Source: Bacteroidota bacterium (lineage in GTDB: Bacteria; Bacteroidota; Bacteroidia; Flavobacteriales_D; Crocinitomicaceae). From it: a stretch of DNA of 6,867 nucleotides. The stretch's first letter is position 1; every line of letters begins with the position of its first letter. This document shows positions 1-5,680 of this stretch, in pieces. The notes below the pieces were generated by a model, which was not told the DNA's origin, searched no databases, and saw only the letters and a list, made by a program, of their open reading frames with translations. The stretch is taken from assembly GCA_018825925.1 (NCBI GenBank), contig JAHKAT010000341.1:1-6867 (forward strand), read 5' to 3'. Position numbers and translations under genes: made by a program.

Positions 1-723
1 ATTAGACCGACTATTTCTTCCTGCTAAAAAAGCCAATCTACCTGCTTCTACTGCCATTTTAAAAGCTAAAGCCATTTGCACCGGATTTGCATTGATGGCA
101 ATTGCGGTATTTACAAGCACTGCATCTGCTCCAAGCTCCATCGCTAAAGCAGCATCAGAAGGCGCTCCTATCCCAGCATCAATAACAACGGGCACAGTTG
201 CTTGCTCAATGATGATTTCTAAAAAATCAATCGTTTTCAAACCTTTGTTTGATCCTATTGGAGACCCCAAAGGCATCACAGCCGCTGCTCCAGCATTTTC
301 TGCATGTTTACATAAAACTGGGTCGGCGTGTAAATAAGGCAAAACTACAAACCCTTTTTTTGCCAACATTTCAATTGCCTTTAAAGATTCTATAGGGTCG
401 GGCATTAAATATTTTGGTTCAGGATGTATCTCCAATTTTAACCAGTTGGTTTGAAATGCTTCTCGAGATAATTCAGCCGCAAAAACTGCTTCTTCAGCCG
501 TTCTAACTCCCGAAGTGTTTGGAAGTAAATGAATATGAGGATGTTTCAGATGCTTCAGCAAATCGTCTTCTTTATCATTTGAAACCCTTTTGAGAGCCAC
601 AGTAATTAATTCACTACCACTGGCCAAAAGTGCATTTTCCATTAAAGAATTTGACCCAAATTTTCCAGTACCCGTGAACAATCTCGAAGAAAACCTTCTG
701 TCTGCAATTTTTAAATCATCCAT
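1..723 (-). CDS. thiG: ThiG, thiazole synthase (3' end cut by window edge)
   Basis: ThiG condenses 1-deoxy-xylulose 5-phosphate, dehydroglycine and sulfur from ThiS thiocarboxylate to build the thiazole phosphate half of thiamine, in the cytoplasm. I translated the minus strand from the ATG at 723; it stays open for 241 codons to the window edge, so only some 15 residues of the usual ~255 are missing. Lys96 in the WLKLEIHPE segment is the Schiff-base lysine and has the same number as in Bacillus ThiG. Other visible family motifs are FTGTGKF (16-22), PLGSPIGSNKGL (151-162), the phosphate-binding DAGIGAPSD (182-190) and VNTAIA (204-209). The start overlaps the end of thiE by 8 bases (716-723), suggesting translational coupling and control by the TPP riboswitch upstream of thiE. 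An alternative ATG at 719 stops at once, so 723 is well supported. Confidence 0.95.
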   Translation of the reverse strand, partial: MDDLKIADRRFSSRLFTGTGKFGSNSLMENALLASGSELITVALKRVSNDKEDDLLKHLKHPHIHLLPNTSGVRTAEEAVFAAELSREAFQTNWLKLEIHPEPKYLMPDPIESLKAIEMLAKKGFVVLPYLHADPVLCKHAENAGAAAVMPLGSPIGSNKGLKTIDFLEIIIEQATVPVVIDAGIGAPSDAALAMELGADAVLVNTAIAINANPVQMALAFKMAVEAGRLAFLAGRNSRSN

Positions 724-1375
724 TCTTTTCCATTATTTGAACCGCGGATTTGATGGTTATTTCATCAAAGCCATTTTTGTGAAATAAACTTGAAACGGCA
801 ACACCGTACACTCCGCAAGCTTTTAATTCTTTTAAATCATCTAATTGTAATCCACCGATTGCAAACAAAGGCAAATCGATACTATGGCGGCCAAGATCAT
901 TGAGCCATTTTTTATATCCTTCAATACCTAAAACACTTTGAGTATCTAGCTTCGTACTACTATCTCTAAAGGGACCAACACCAATATAATCCAAGCTTGG
1001 AAGGTCATAAAGTTTCAAGTCTTCCCATTTATTCATTGAGCCACCCACAATATTTATTTCTTCTAAATCGGAAATCTGTACCGTATCCTTTTTGCCATAA
1101 TGTAAACCATCCGCCTCACAGAACATAGCCACTTCTTGCCAATCATTAATCGTTAGAAGCATGCCTAAGGACTTCGTTTTTTTCCTTACTAAATCAGCGA
1201 TTTCCATGATTGTCGCTTTAAAATGAAGGTCGGGGTGTTCTTTAATAAAATCTTCTTCTTTTATGCGTAGTTGAATCCATTTGATCCCACAAGAATTCAA
1301 TTGATCAATCCAACTTAAGTTTGAAAAATCCTCATCGGGATGAGTAACATAGATAATATGTGGCAATTCTCTCAT
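716..1375 (-). CDS. thiE: ThiE, thiamine-phosphate synthase
   Basis: This 219-residue TIM-barrel enzyme joins HMP pyrophosphate and thiazole phosphate to give thiamine phosphate. Motifs appear in the family order: QLRIKEE (35-41) with the pyrophosphate-binding Arg37 and Lys39, IND (76-78) with the Asn-Asp pair, ADGLHYGKKD (88-97) ending in the metal-binding Asp97, Ser113 in the GGS turn, DYIGVGPFRDSSTK (129-142), and the phosphate-binding FAIGG (171-175) followed by GVYGVAVSS (188-196). The length is normal. The ATG at 1375 directly precedes the first beta strand (HIIYVT), so the start is secure. It is the first gene after the minus-strand TPP riboswitch and overlaps thiG. Since all key residues are present, this is the likely catalytic thiamine-phosphate synthase of the locus, in contrast with the divergent paralogue at 4373-4960. 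Confidence 0.93.
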   Translation of the reverse strand: MRELPHIIYVTHPDEDFSNLSWIDQLNSCGIKWIQLRIKEEDFIKEHPDLHFKATIMEIADLVRKKTKSLGMLLTINDWQEVAMFCEADGLHYGKKDTVQISDLEEINIVGGSMNKWEDLKLYDLPSLDYIGVGPFRDSSTKLDTQSVLGIEGYKKWLNDLGRHSIDLPLFAIGGLQLDDLKELKACGVYGVAVSSLFHKNGFDEITIKSAVQIMEKNG

Positions 1376-1383
1376 AAAAACGA

Positions 1384-1400
1384 AACTTTAAGGAATGCCC
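1384..1400 (-). promoter_or_regulatory. Candidate anti-aptamer strand before thiE
   Basis: On the minus strand this 17-base stretch (GGGCATTCCTTAAAGTT) can pair with bases 1497-1481, the 5' strand of P1, P2 and the first base of P3. Sixteen of 17 positions pair, four of them as G-U, with one U-U mismatch. The pairing excludes the aptamer fold. The stretch ends 8 bases before the thiE ATG and is followed by TCG and five T. Part of it can instead form a small hairpin (AATGC with GCATT, 1407-1394) when free. The equivalent arrangement occurs in the plus-strand leader at 2251-2266. That it is an expression platform is inference. Confidence 0.55.
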
Positions 1401-1408
1401 ATGCATTT

Positions 1409-1497
1409 ACTTTTTCCCTTCGCCGGCATTATCCGTATCAGGTAAAAAGGGTATTTCTCAGAATTGAAGTACGCGCTTCAAGACACCCCTAAAAGTT
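1409..1497 (-). ncRNA. TPP riboswitch aptamer upstream of thiE
   Basis: Read on the minus strand, the segment holds the THI-box core: AGGGGTG (1491-1485), CTGAGA (1461-1456) followed by AATACCC, then ACCTGA, GGATAATGCC and GCGAAGGGA. Helices can be drawn: P1 pairs ACTTTT (1496-1491) with AAAAGT (1414-1409); P2 pairs GGGGT with the ACCC segment; P3 is a 6-bp hairpin of TTGAAG (1481-1476) with CTTCAA (1469-1464) around a 6-base loop; P4 pairs CCT with AGG and P5 CGG with CCG. It lies 33 bases before the thiE start and is expected to lower thiE-thiG expression when thiamine pyrophosphate is plentiful, as is general for this class. Confidence 0.96.
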
Positions 1498-1504
1498 ACT
1501 GCCA

Positions 1505-1512
1505 CAAATTTA
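1505..1512 (-). promoter_or_regulatory. Candidate -7 box for the thiE-thiG unit
   Basis: The minus strand reads TAAATTTG, a full match to the Bacteroidota -7 consensus TAnnTTTG. Transcription would begin a few bases downstream, right at the 5' edge of the aptamer (1497). The -33 element is less clear: ATTG at 1539-1536 lies 23 bases upstream, while a better TTTG at 1530-1527 is only 14 bases away, shorter than usual. Confidence 0.5.
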
Positions 1513-1615
1513 AGAAAGCTTATCGACAAAACTGCCAATTTCCTTCATATCATTTCCAAAGAAAATAGAATCAATTCCCCATTTAATTAATCTTGTTTGT
1601 AATTTTGTTTTTTTG

Positions 1616-1623
1616 TACTTTAT
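1616..1623 (+). promoter_or_regulatory. Weak candidate -7 box for the gene at 1666
   Basis: TACTTTAT resembles TAnnTTTG apart from the last base, and a TTG about 20 bases upstream (1593-1595) could serve as the -33 element. It would give a leader of roughly 35-40 bases. The region is so T-rich that such matches arise easily by chance. Confidence 0.25.
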
Positions 1624-1665
1624 CGTCATCATTTAAACTTCATATTTATTTTAATAAGGTAAAAA

Positions 1666-2076
1666 ATGGCATTAACAAATAATGAAAGGTCTAAGAAAAC
1701 TAACGACTCCAAAACCTTGTCCACAGACCTAGCAGATTATTTTTTCGATGAATTTAACATCCTTCATATAAAAGTAAAAGATGTCGAATTTACCGATGAA
1801 ATAATTGAGGCCAATTACAATCTCGTTAGACAGTTTATTGGTGAAACTAAAGTCAAAATGTTCGTCGATAATACAGTTACAATTCCCTACGATAAAAAAC
1901 AACGTTTGTCCTTTGAGCGTCAAACCGATGAGTTTTCTTTGGCCTTAGCTATCACTTCAAATTCGGTCATTGGAAATGCAATTTCTAATATTTTCATCGC
2001 AATGTCCAAGGTGAAAGTGCCGATGAAGCTTTTCAAGAAAGAAGCCAGTGCAATTGAATGGCTGCGCGAACATTAA
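1666..2076 (+). CDS. STAS/SpoIIAA-like small protein (DUF7793-type), function unknown
   Basis: This 136-residue soluble protein has no signal peptide or clear membrane segment. After a polar, Lys/Asn-rich N-terminus (1-20) come beta strands such as ILHIKV (32-37) and VKMFVDNT (63-70), then LALAITSNSVIGNAISNIFI (92-111), and finally KVPMKLFKKEASAIEWL (117-133). The order (strand, helix, 'VDN' strand, 'SNSVIGN' helix, 'P-K-LF...A..WL' end) is that of small STAS/SpoIIAA-like Bacteroidota proteins; I recall the family as DUF7793, but could not confirm it by search. No residue indicates catalysis. An AAGG at 1656-1659 lies 6 bases before the ATG. It stands alone between two TPP-riboswitch leaders with no leader aptamer of its own, so a thiamine role is not supported. 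The exact function is unknown. Confidence 0.8.
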   Translation: MALTNNERSKKTNDSKTLSTDLADYFFDEFNILHIKVKDVEFTDEIIEANYNLVRQFIGETKVKMFVDNTVTIPYDKKQRLSFERQTDEFSLALAITSNSVIGNAISNIFIAMSKVKVPMKLFKKEASAIEWLREH

Positions 2077-2155
2077 AATCCAATTCTTTTTTCTCGAATT
2101 AAAAAATCACAGTCAATACTCTAACCTTAAGCAATAGAATTTCTCTTTTCTTTCT

Positions 2156-2163
2156 TACCTTTA
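2156..2163 (+). promoter_or_regulatory. Candidate -7 box for the thiS-thiC operon
   Basis: TACCTTTA matches TAnnTTTG except for the last base and would place the transcription start at about 2167-2170, at the 5' edge of the aptamer, as in the divergent unit. No convincing TTTG is seen at the -33 distance, so the call rests on the -7 box and position only. Confidence 0.35.
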
Positions 2164-2166
2164 CAC

Positions 2167-2247
2167 AACTTTAGGGGTGTTCACTTTTTGTGAACTGAGA
2201 AATACCCTTCGAACTTGATTTGGCTCGCACCAACGAAAGGAAAAGTT
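2167..2247 (+). ncRNA. TPP riboswitch aptamer upstream of thiS-thiC
   Basis: The THI-box core is clear: AGGGGTG (2173-2179), CTGAGA (2195-2200) with AATACCC (2201-2207), then ACTTGA and CCAACGAAAGG. P1 pairs AACTTT (2167-2172) with AAAGTT (2242-2247). P3 is a perfect 6-bp hairpin, GTTCAC with GTGAAC, around five T. P5 pairs TTGG (2220-2223) with CCAA (2230-2233). P4 shows a paired change from the usual CCT/AGG to CTT/AAG, which supports the fold. The P5 loop is CTCGCA rather than the ATAATG seen in the divergent aptamer. It sits 30 bases before thiS and should control the thiS-thiC-thiE-like-thiD operon in response to thiamine pyrophosphate. Confidence 0.96.
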
Positions 2248-2250
2248 TTC

Positions 2251-2266
2251 GAACATCCCTGAAGTT
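2251..2266 (+). promoter_or_regulatory. Candidate anti-aptamer strand before thiS
   Basis: GAACATCCCTGAAGTT can pair without interruption with 2167-2182 (AACTTTAGGGGTGTTC), 16 base pairs including two G-U. The partner covers the 5' strand of P1 and P2 and the start of P3, so this helix and the ligand-binding fold exclude each other. The stretch ends 11 bases before the thiS ATG. No U-run follows, so control of translation or RNA stability is more likely than a terminator. The regulatory role is inferred. Confidence 0.6.
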
Positions 2267-2277
2267 TATTGAGAATT

Positions 2278-2478
2278 ATGCAAATACGTTATAATGGCGA
2301 ATGGATAACCTTGGACAATTCAGAATTGTCAAGTCTTTTAATTTCAAAAGGTTTGTTGGAAAAATCAGGTATTGCCGTCGCTATAAACAATCAAGTTATT
2401 CCTAAAAGTGAATGGGAAAGCACTCATTTACAAATAAATGATGAAATATTAATTATCACCGCAGCAGCTGGCGGATAG
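2278..2478 (+). CDS. thiS: ThiS, sulfur carrier protein for thiazole synthesis
   Basis: ThiS is a small ubiquitin-fold protein whose C-terminal glycine is adenylated and turned into a thiocarboxylate, the sulfur donor for ThiG. From the ATG at 2278 the product is 66 residues, the normal family size. It begins with the typical strand MQIRYNGEW, has the helix ELSSLLISKGL (16-26), the GIAVAINNQVIPKSEW segment (31-46), the acidic IND...I turn, and ends in the essential Gly-Gly (TAAAGG). A TTG at 2269 would add three residues but lies outside the conserved start, so ATG is preferred. It is the first gene after the plus-strand TPP riboswitch, 11 bases before thiC. No ThiF- or MoeB-like activating enzyme is seen in the window. 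Confidence 0.95.
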   Translation: MQIRYNGEWITLDNSELSSLLISKGLLEKSGIAVAINNQVIPKSEWESTHLQINDEILIITAAAGG

Positions 2479-2489
2479 AACGAAAAAAT

Positions 2490-4376
2490 ATGAAAAAAGA
2501 AACGCTTCCAAACGAACAAAGTATCACGAGAACACCTTTTCCTGGTTCTAAAAAAATATACGTTCCCGGTCAATTGCACGACATTCAAGTCGCAATGCGT
2601 CAAATTGAATTAACGGATTCGCAAGCAGTTTTTTCAGAAGGAAATTTTTTGAAAGCAAAAAATCCAGCGGTTACTGTTTATGATACTTCCGGTCCTTACA
2701 CGGATGTTAACATTGAAATTGATGTTAAGAAAGGAATTCCAAGATTGCGTCAAGAGTGGATTTTAAAGCGAGGAGATGTTGAAGAACTTTCTGAAATCAG
2801 TTCGGCCTATGGACAGGAAAGGTTACAAGATACAAATCTTGATGCACTGAGATTTACCCATTTAGCAAAGCCTTTACGCGCAAAGGCAGGAGCAAATGTT
2901 TCTCAATTGCATTATGCAAAAAAAGGCATCATCACTCCAGAAATGGAATACATAGCCATTCGTGAAAATCAGTTGATCGAAGAAATTATAGAAATTGCAA
3001 AACAACACCCTGGAGATAGCTTCGGCGCGAAAACTCCAAAAGGAAAAATCACCCCTGAATTTGTCCGTGATGAAATTGCTGCTGGTCGTGCGATCATTCC
3101 TAACAACATCAATCATCCAGAAAGTGAACCAATGATTATTGGTCGTAATTTTTTAGTGAAAATCAACGCGAACATTGGTAATTCAGCAGTTTCTTCTTCG
3201 ATCGAAGAAGAGGTAGAAAAAGCAGTTTGGGCTTGTCGTTGGGGTGCTGACACCATTATGGACCTTTCCACGGGTAAAAACATTCACGAAACAAGAGAAT
3301 GGATTCTTCGAAATTCTCCAGTTCCTATTGGAACCGTTCCCATTTACCAAGCTCTCGAAAAAGTAAATGGTAAAGCAGAAGATTTAACATGGGAAATTTT
3401 CAGAGATACTTTAATCGAACAGGCAGAACAAGGAGTTGATTATTTCACTATTCACGCCGGAGTATTGTTGCGTTATGTACCAATGACTGCAAAGCGAGTA
3501 ACTGGAATTGTATCACGAGGTGGCTCGATTATGGCGAAATGGTGTTTGTCTCATCACAAAGAAAATTTCCTTTATACGCACTTTGAGGATATTTGCGAAA
3601 TTATGAAAGCTTACGACGTTGCCTTTTCTTTGGGTGACGGTCTGCGTCCCGGTTCAATTGCCGACGCTAATGACGAAGCACAATTTGCTGAGCTAGAAAC
3701 TCTTGGAGAGTTGACTAAAATAGCTTGGAAACACGACATTCAAGTAATGATTGAAGGCCCAGGTCACGTGCCTATGCATATGATTAAAGAGAACATGGAC
3801 AAGCAATTGGCTGAATGTCATGAAGCACCTTTTTACACTCTTGGTCCATTAACTACAGACATCGCGCCGGGTTATGACCATATTACTTCGGGAATTGGCG
3901 CTGCTATGATCGGTTGGTTTGGATGTGCCATGCTTTGTTATGTAACTCCAAAAGAACACTTGGGATTACCAAACAAGAAAGACGTTAAAGACGGTGTGAT
4001 TACCTATAAATTGGCGGCACACGCTGCTGATTTAGCGAAAGGTCACCCAGGAGCGCAGCACCGCGATAATGCATTAAGTAAGGCGCGATTTGAATTCCGT
4101 TGGGAAGATCAGTTTAATTTGTCGCTAGACCCAGACACAGCTAGAGAATATCACGATGAAACCTTGCCTTCAGACAATGCAAAAGTAGCTCATTTTTGCT
4201 CTATGTGTGGACCGCATTTTTGCTCTATGAAAATAACACAAGACGTAAGAGATTACGCCAAATCATTGGGTGTTTCTGAAGACAAAGCGATAGAAAAAGG
4301 AATGCAAGAAATGTCGCAAACCTTCAGTGATAAAGGCGGCGAAGTATATTTAGAACCGCACAAACTTAAATCATGA
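2490..4376 (+). CDS. thiC: ThiC, HMP-phosphate synthase (radical SAM)
   Basis: ThiC is a radical S-adenosylmethionine enzyme that rearranges the purine intermediate aminoimidazole ribotide into hydroxymethylpyrimidine phosphate. The 628-residue length is usual for full-length bacterial ThiC. Visible parts are the N-terminal domain (PFPGSKKIYVPG, 16-27; VYDTSGPYTD, 63-72), the barrel with NANIGNSA (226-233), MDLSTGKNI (257-265), RGGSIMAKW (343-351) and DGLRPGSI (383-390), two metal-binding histidines expected from the family, His426 (EGPGHVP) and His490 (PKEHLGLP), 64 residues apart, and the C-terminal iron-sulfur motif CSMCGPHFC with Cys570, Cys573 and Cys578. Every expected key residue is present, so it should be active. 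It lies 11 bases after thiS and its stop overlaps the next start as ATGA. Control is by the upstream riboswitch. Confidence 0.98.
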   Translation: MKKETLPNEQSITRTPFPGSKKIYVPGQLHDIQVAMRQIELTDSQAVFSEGNFLKAKNPAVTVYDTSGPYTDVNIEIDVKKGIPRLRQEWILKRGDVEELSEISSAYGQERLQDTNLDALRFTHLAKPLRAKAGANVSQLHYAKKGIITPEMEYIAIRENQLIEEIIEIAKQHPGDSFGAKTPKGKITPEFVRDEIAAGRAIIPNNINHPESEPMIIGRNFLVKINANIGNSAVSSSIEEEVEKAVWACRWGADTIMDLSTGKNIHETREWILRNSPVPIGTVPIYQALEKVNGKAEDLTWEIFRDTLIEQAEQGVDYFTIHAGVLLRYVPMTAKRVTGIVSRGGSIMAKWCLSHHKENFLYTHFEDICEIMKAYDVAFSLGDGLRPGSIADANDEAQFAELETLGELTKIAWKHDIQVMIEGPGHVPMHMIKENMDKQLAECHEAPFYTLGPLTTDIAPGYDHITSGIGAAMIGWFGCAMLCYVTPKEHLGLPNKKDVKDGVITYKLAAHAADLAKGHPGAQHRDNALSKARFEFRWEDQFNLSLDPDTAREYHDETLPSDNAKVAHFCSMCGPHFCSMKITQDVRDYAKSLGVSEDKAIEKGMQEMSQTFSDKGGEVYLEPHKLKS

Positions 4377-4960
4377 TCGTATTAATTTCATCTGAAGAAA
4401 GCATTTCAAATGAAATTAAAATAGTTGAGAAAATATTAATTCAATTTCCTGAAGTTCTGTTTCATTTGCGAAAGCCTATGATGACAGAACTTCAAATGGA
4501 AAATTGGCTGAAAAATATTGATAAATCTCATTATAAGCGTATTAGCACTCACCAGCATCATCGAGCAGCAGAAAAATTAGGACTTACTTTACTGCATCAA
4601 AAAGAAATGATTCGAAATATTGAATTCTCTTCTGCGTTTAGTTCGACCTCCTTTCATCAAAAAAAGGAAGCAGAAAAAGAATACAAAACCTTCGACTATT
4701 TTTTCTGTTCACCTGTATTTCAGAGTATTTCAAAACCCAATTATGCATCGAGTGAACATTGGAACATTCAAAATTGTCCTGTCGATTTTAAAGAAAAAGC
4801 GGTCGCATTAGGAGGATTGGATTTATCCACAATTGCCAAAGCCAAGGAATTAGGTTTTCAAAATTTTGCCTTTTTAGGAGCCGTTTGGGAATCTGCTAAT
4901 CCTTTCGATCAATTTTCATTAATCCATAAAACATGTCTAGAAAACGCCCAATCTGTCTAA
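4373..4960 (+). CDS. ThiE/TenI-like protein, divergent thiamine-phosphate synthase paralogue
   Basis: This 195-residue protein is a diverged member of the ThiE/TenI barrel family, often annotated thiamine phosphate synthase in Bacteroidota. Retained pieces are FHLRKP (30-35), matching the QLR.K strand, a STSFH turn (91-95), DYFFCSPVFQSISK (108-121) and ALGGLD (145-150) followed by GFQNFAFLGAVW (161-172). Changed pieces matter: the Asn-Asp pair of real ThiE is replaced by STHQH (58-62), and the GVHLGQ.D motif with its metal-binding Asp is reduced to LTLLHQKE (71-78). With a complete ThiE at 716-1375, this protein may not be the synthase. A TenI-like thiazole tautomerase role is possible, but the His that TenI carries in its GHVF motif is a Ser here (SPVF). 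It overlaps thiC by 4 bases and thiD by 28, so it belongs to the thiamine operon. Family is sure; activity is not. Confidence 0.85.
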   Translation: MIVLISSEESISNEIKIVEKILIQFPEVLFHLRKPMMTELQMENWLKNIDKSHYKRISTHQHHRAAEKLGLTLLHQKEMIRNIEFSSAFSSTSFHQKKEAEKEYKTFDYFFCSPVFQSISKPNYASSEHWNIQNCPVDFKEKAVALGGLDLSTIAKAKELGFQNFAFLGAVWESANPFDQFSLIHKTCLENAQSV

Positions 4961-5658
4961 CAATCGCTGGCTTCGACCCAAGTGGAGGTGCGGGCATCCT
5001 TGCTGACATCAAGGTATTTGAGCAACATAAAACACTTGGATTTGCAGTTCAAACAGCCAATACCATTCAATCTGAAGATACATTTTTAAAAATTGAATGG
5101 GCGAATAAAAACTGGGTGCTTGATCAATTAGATCTATTGCTGAGCAAATATAAAATTCACTTTTTCAAAATAGGATTGATAGAAGATTTGGATATTTTAA
5201 TATTGGTATTAAACAGATTGAATCAGTTGAATCATAAATCCACGGTAATTTGGGATCCTGTTATTAAGGCTTCTTCAGGTGGAAATTTTAATGATAACAG
5301 GTTTGATGATTTCCAACACACTTTTGAGAATTTGCACTTTTGGATAACGCCAAATTTGATTGAGTATGAACAATTTGTTTCAAAGTTAAGTCTTGAAAAC
5401 ACACATTTATACTTGAAAGGAGGGCACTCTATAGATCTTGGAGTTGATGTACTGCGATTCAATGGAAATGAAAAGCGATTTTTACCAAAAATTCAAACGA
5501 AGGCTACCAAACACGGAACAGGATGTGTTTTGTCGGCGGCACTGCTAGCTAATTTGGCGTTAGGTTTTAATGAGGTAAAGAGTTGTTTAAAAGCAAAACG
5601 ATATGTAGAAAATTTAATTTCATCCAATTCTTCATTGTTGGGATATCATAAAAAATAG
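4933..5658 (+). CDS. thiD: ThiD, HMP/HMP-phosphate kinase
   Basis: ThiD phosphorylates hydroxymethylpyrimidine and its monophosphate, giving the pyrophosphate that ThiE uses. The ribokinase-like motifs are present: LTIAGFDPSGGAGILAD (9-25), VIWDPVIKASSG (105-116), ITPNLIEYE (138-146), LYLKGGH (159-165) and the anion-hole HGTGCVLSAAL (194-204) with Cys198. At 241 residues it is shorter than the ~265 of enterobacterial ThiD. The difference is in loops and the C-terminus, not motifs, so it is not truncated. The ATG at 4933 lies inside the preceding gene (28-base overlap), and the first strand begins at residue 7, so a later start is unlikely. It is the last gene of the plus-strand operon and ends 22 bases from the oppositely oriented nadC. 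Confidence 0.95.
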   Translation: MSRKRPICLTIAGFDPSGGAGILADIKVFEQHKTLGFAVQTANTIQSEDTFLKIEWANKNWVLDQLDLLLSKYKIHFFKIGLIEDLDILILVLNRLNQLNHKSTVIWDPVIKASSGGNFNDNRFDDFQHTFENLHFWITPNLIEYEQFVSKLSLENTHLYLKGGHSIDLGVDVLRFNGNEKRFLPKIQTKATKHGTGCVLSAALLANLALGFNEVKSCLKAKRYVENLISSNSSLLGYHKK

Positions 5659-5680
5659 CTCTATAAATCTCAATATTTTG

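Noticed and set aside
92..787. Plus-strand open frames at 92-337 and 590-787 within thiG/thiE
   Set aside because: They lie antisense to conserved ThiG and ThiE sequence and their translations show no family motif or start context.
1729..1923. Minus-strand open frame opposite the STAS-like gene
   Set aside because: Antisense shadow of a gene with a recognisable fold pattern; low-complexity Phe/Ile-rich translation.
2083..2106. AATTC/GAATT inverted repeat with A/T runs after the STAS-like gene
   Set aside because: Only about 5 AT-rich base pairs with a large loop; too weak to call a terminator.
2269..2277. TTG start three codons upstream for thiS
   Set aside because: The ATG at 2278 gives the normal 66-residue ThiS beginning at its first beta strand; the extra residues are not conserved.
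2874..3116. Minus-strand open frame inside thiC
   Set aside because: Antisense to a strongly conserved part of ThiC; no family features.
4620..5462. Open frames at 4620-4811 (plus) and 5232-5462 (minus) within the ThiE-like gene and thiD
   Set aside because: Out-of-frame shadows of genes with clear motifs; the translations are not protein-like.
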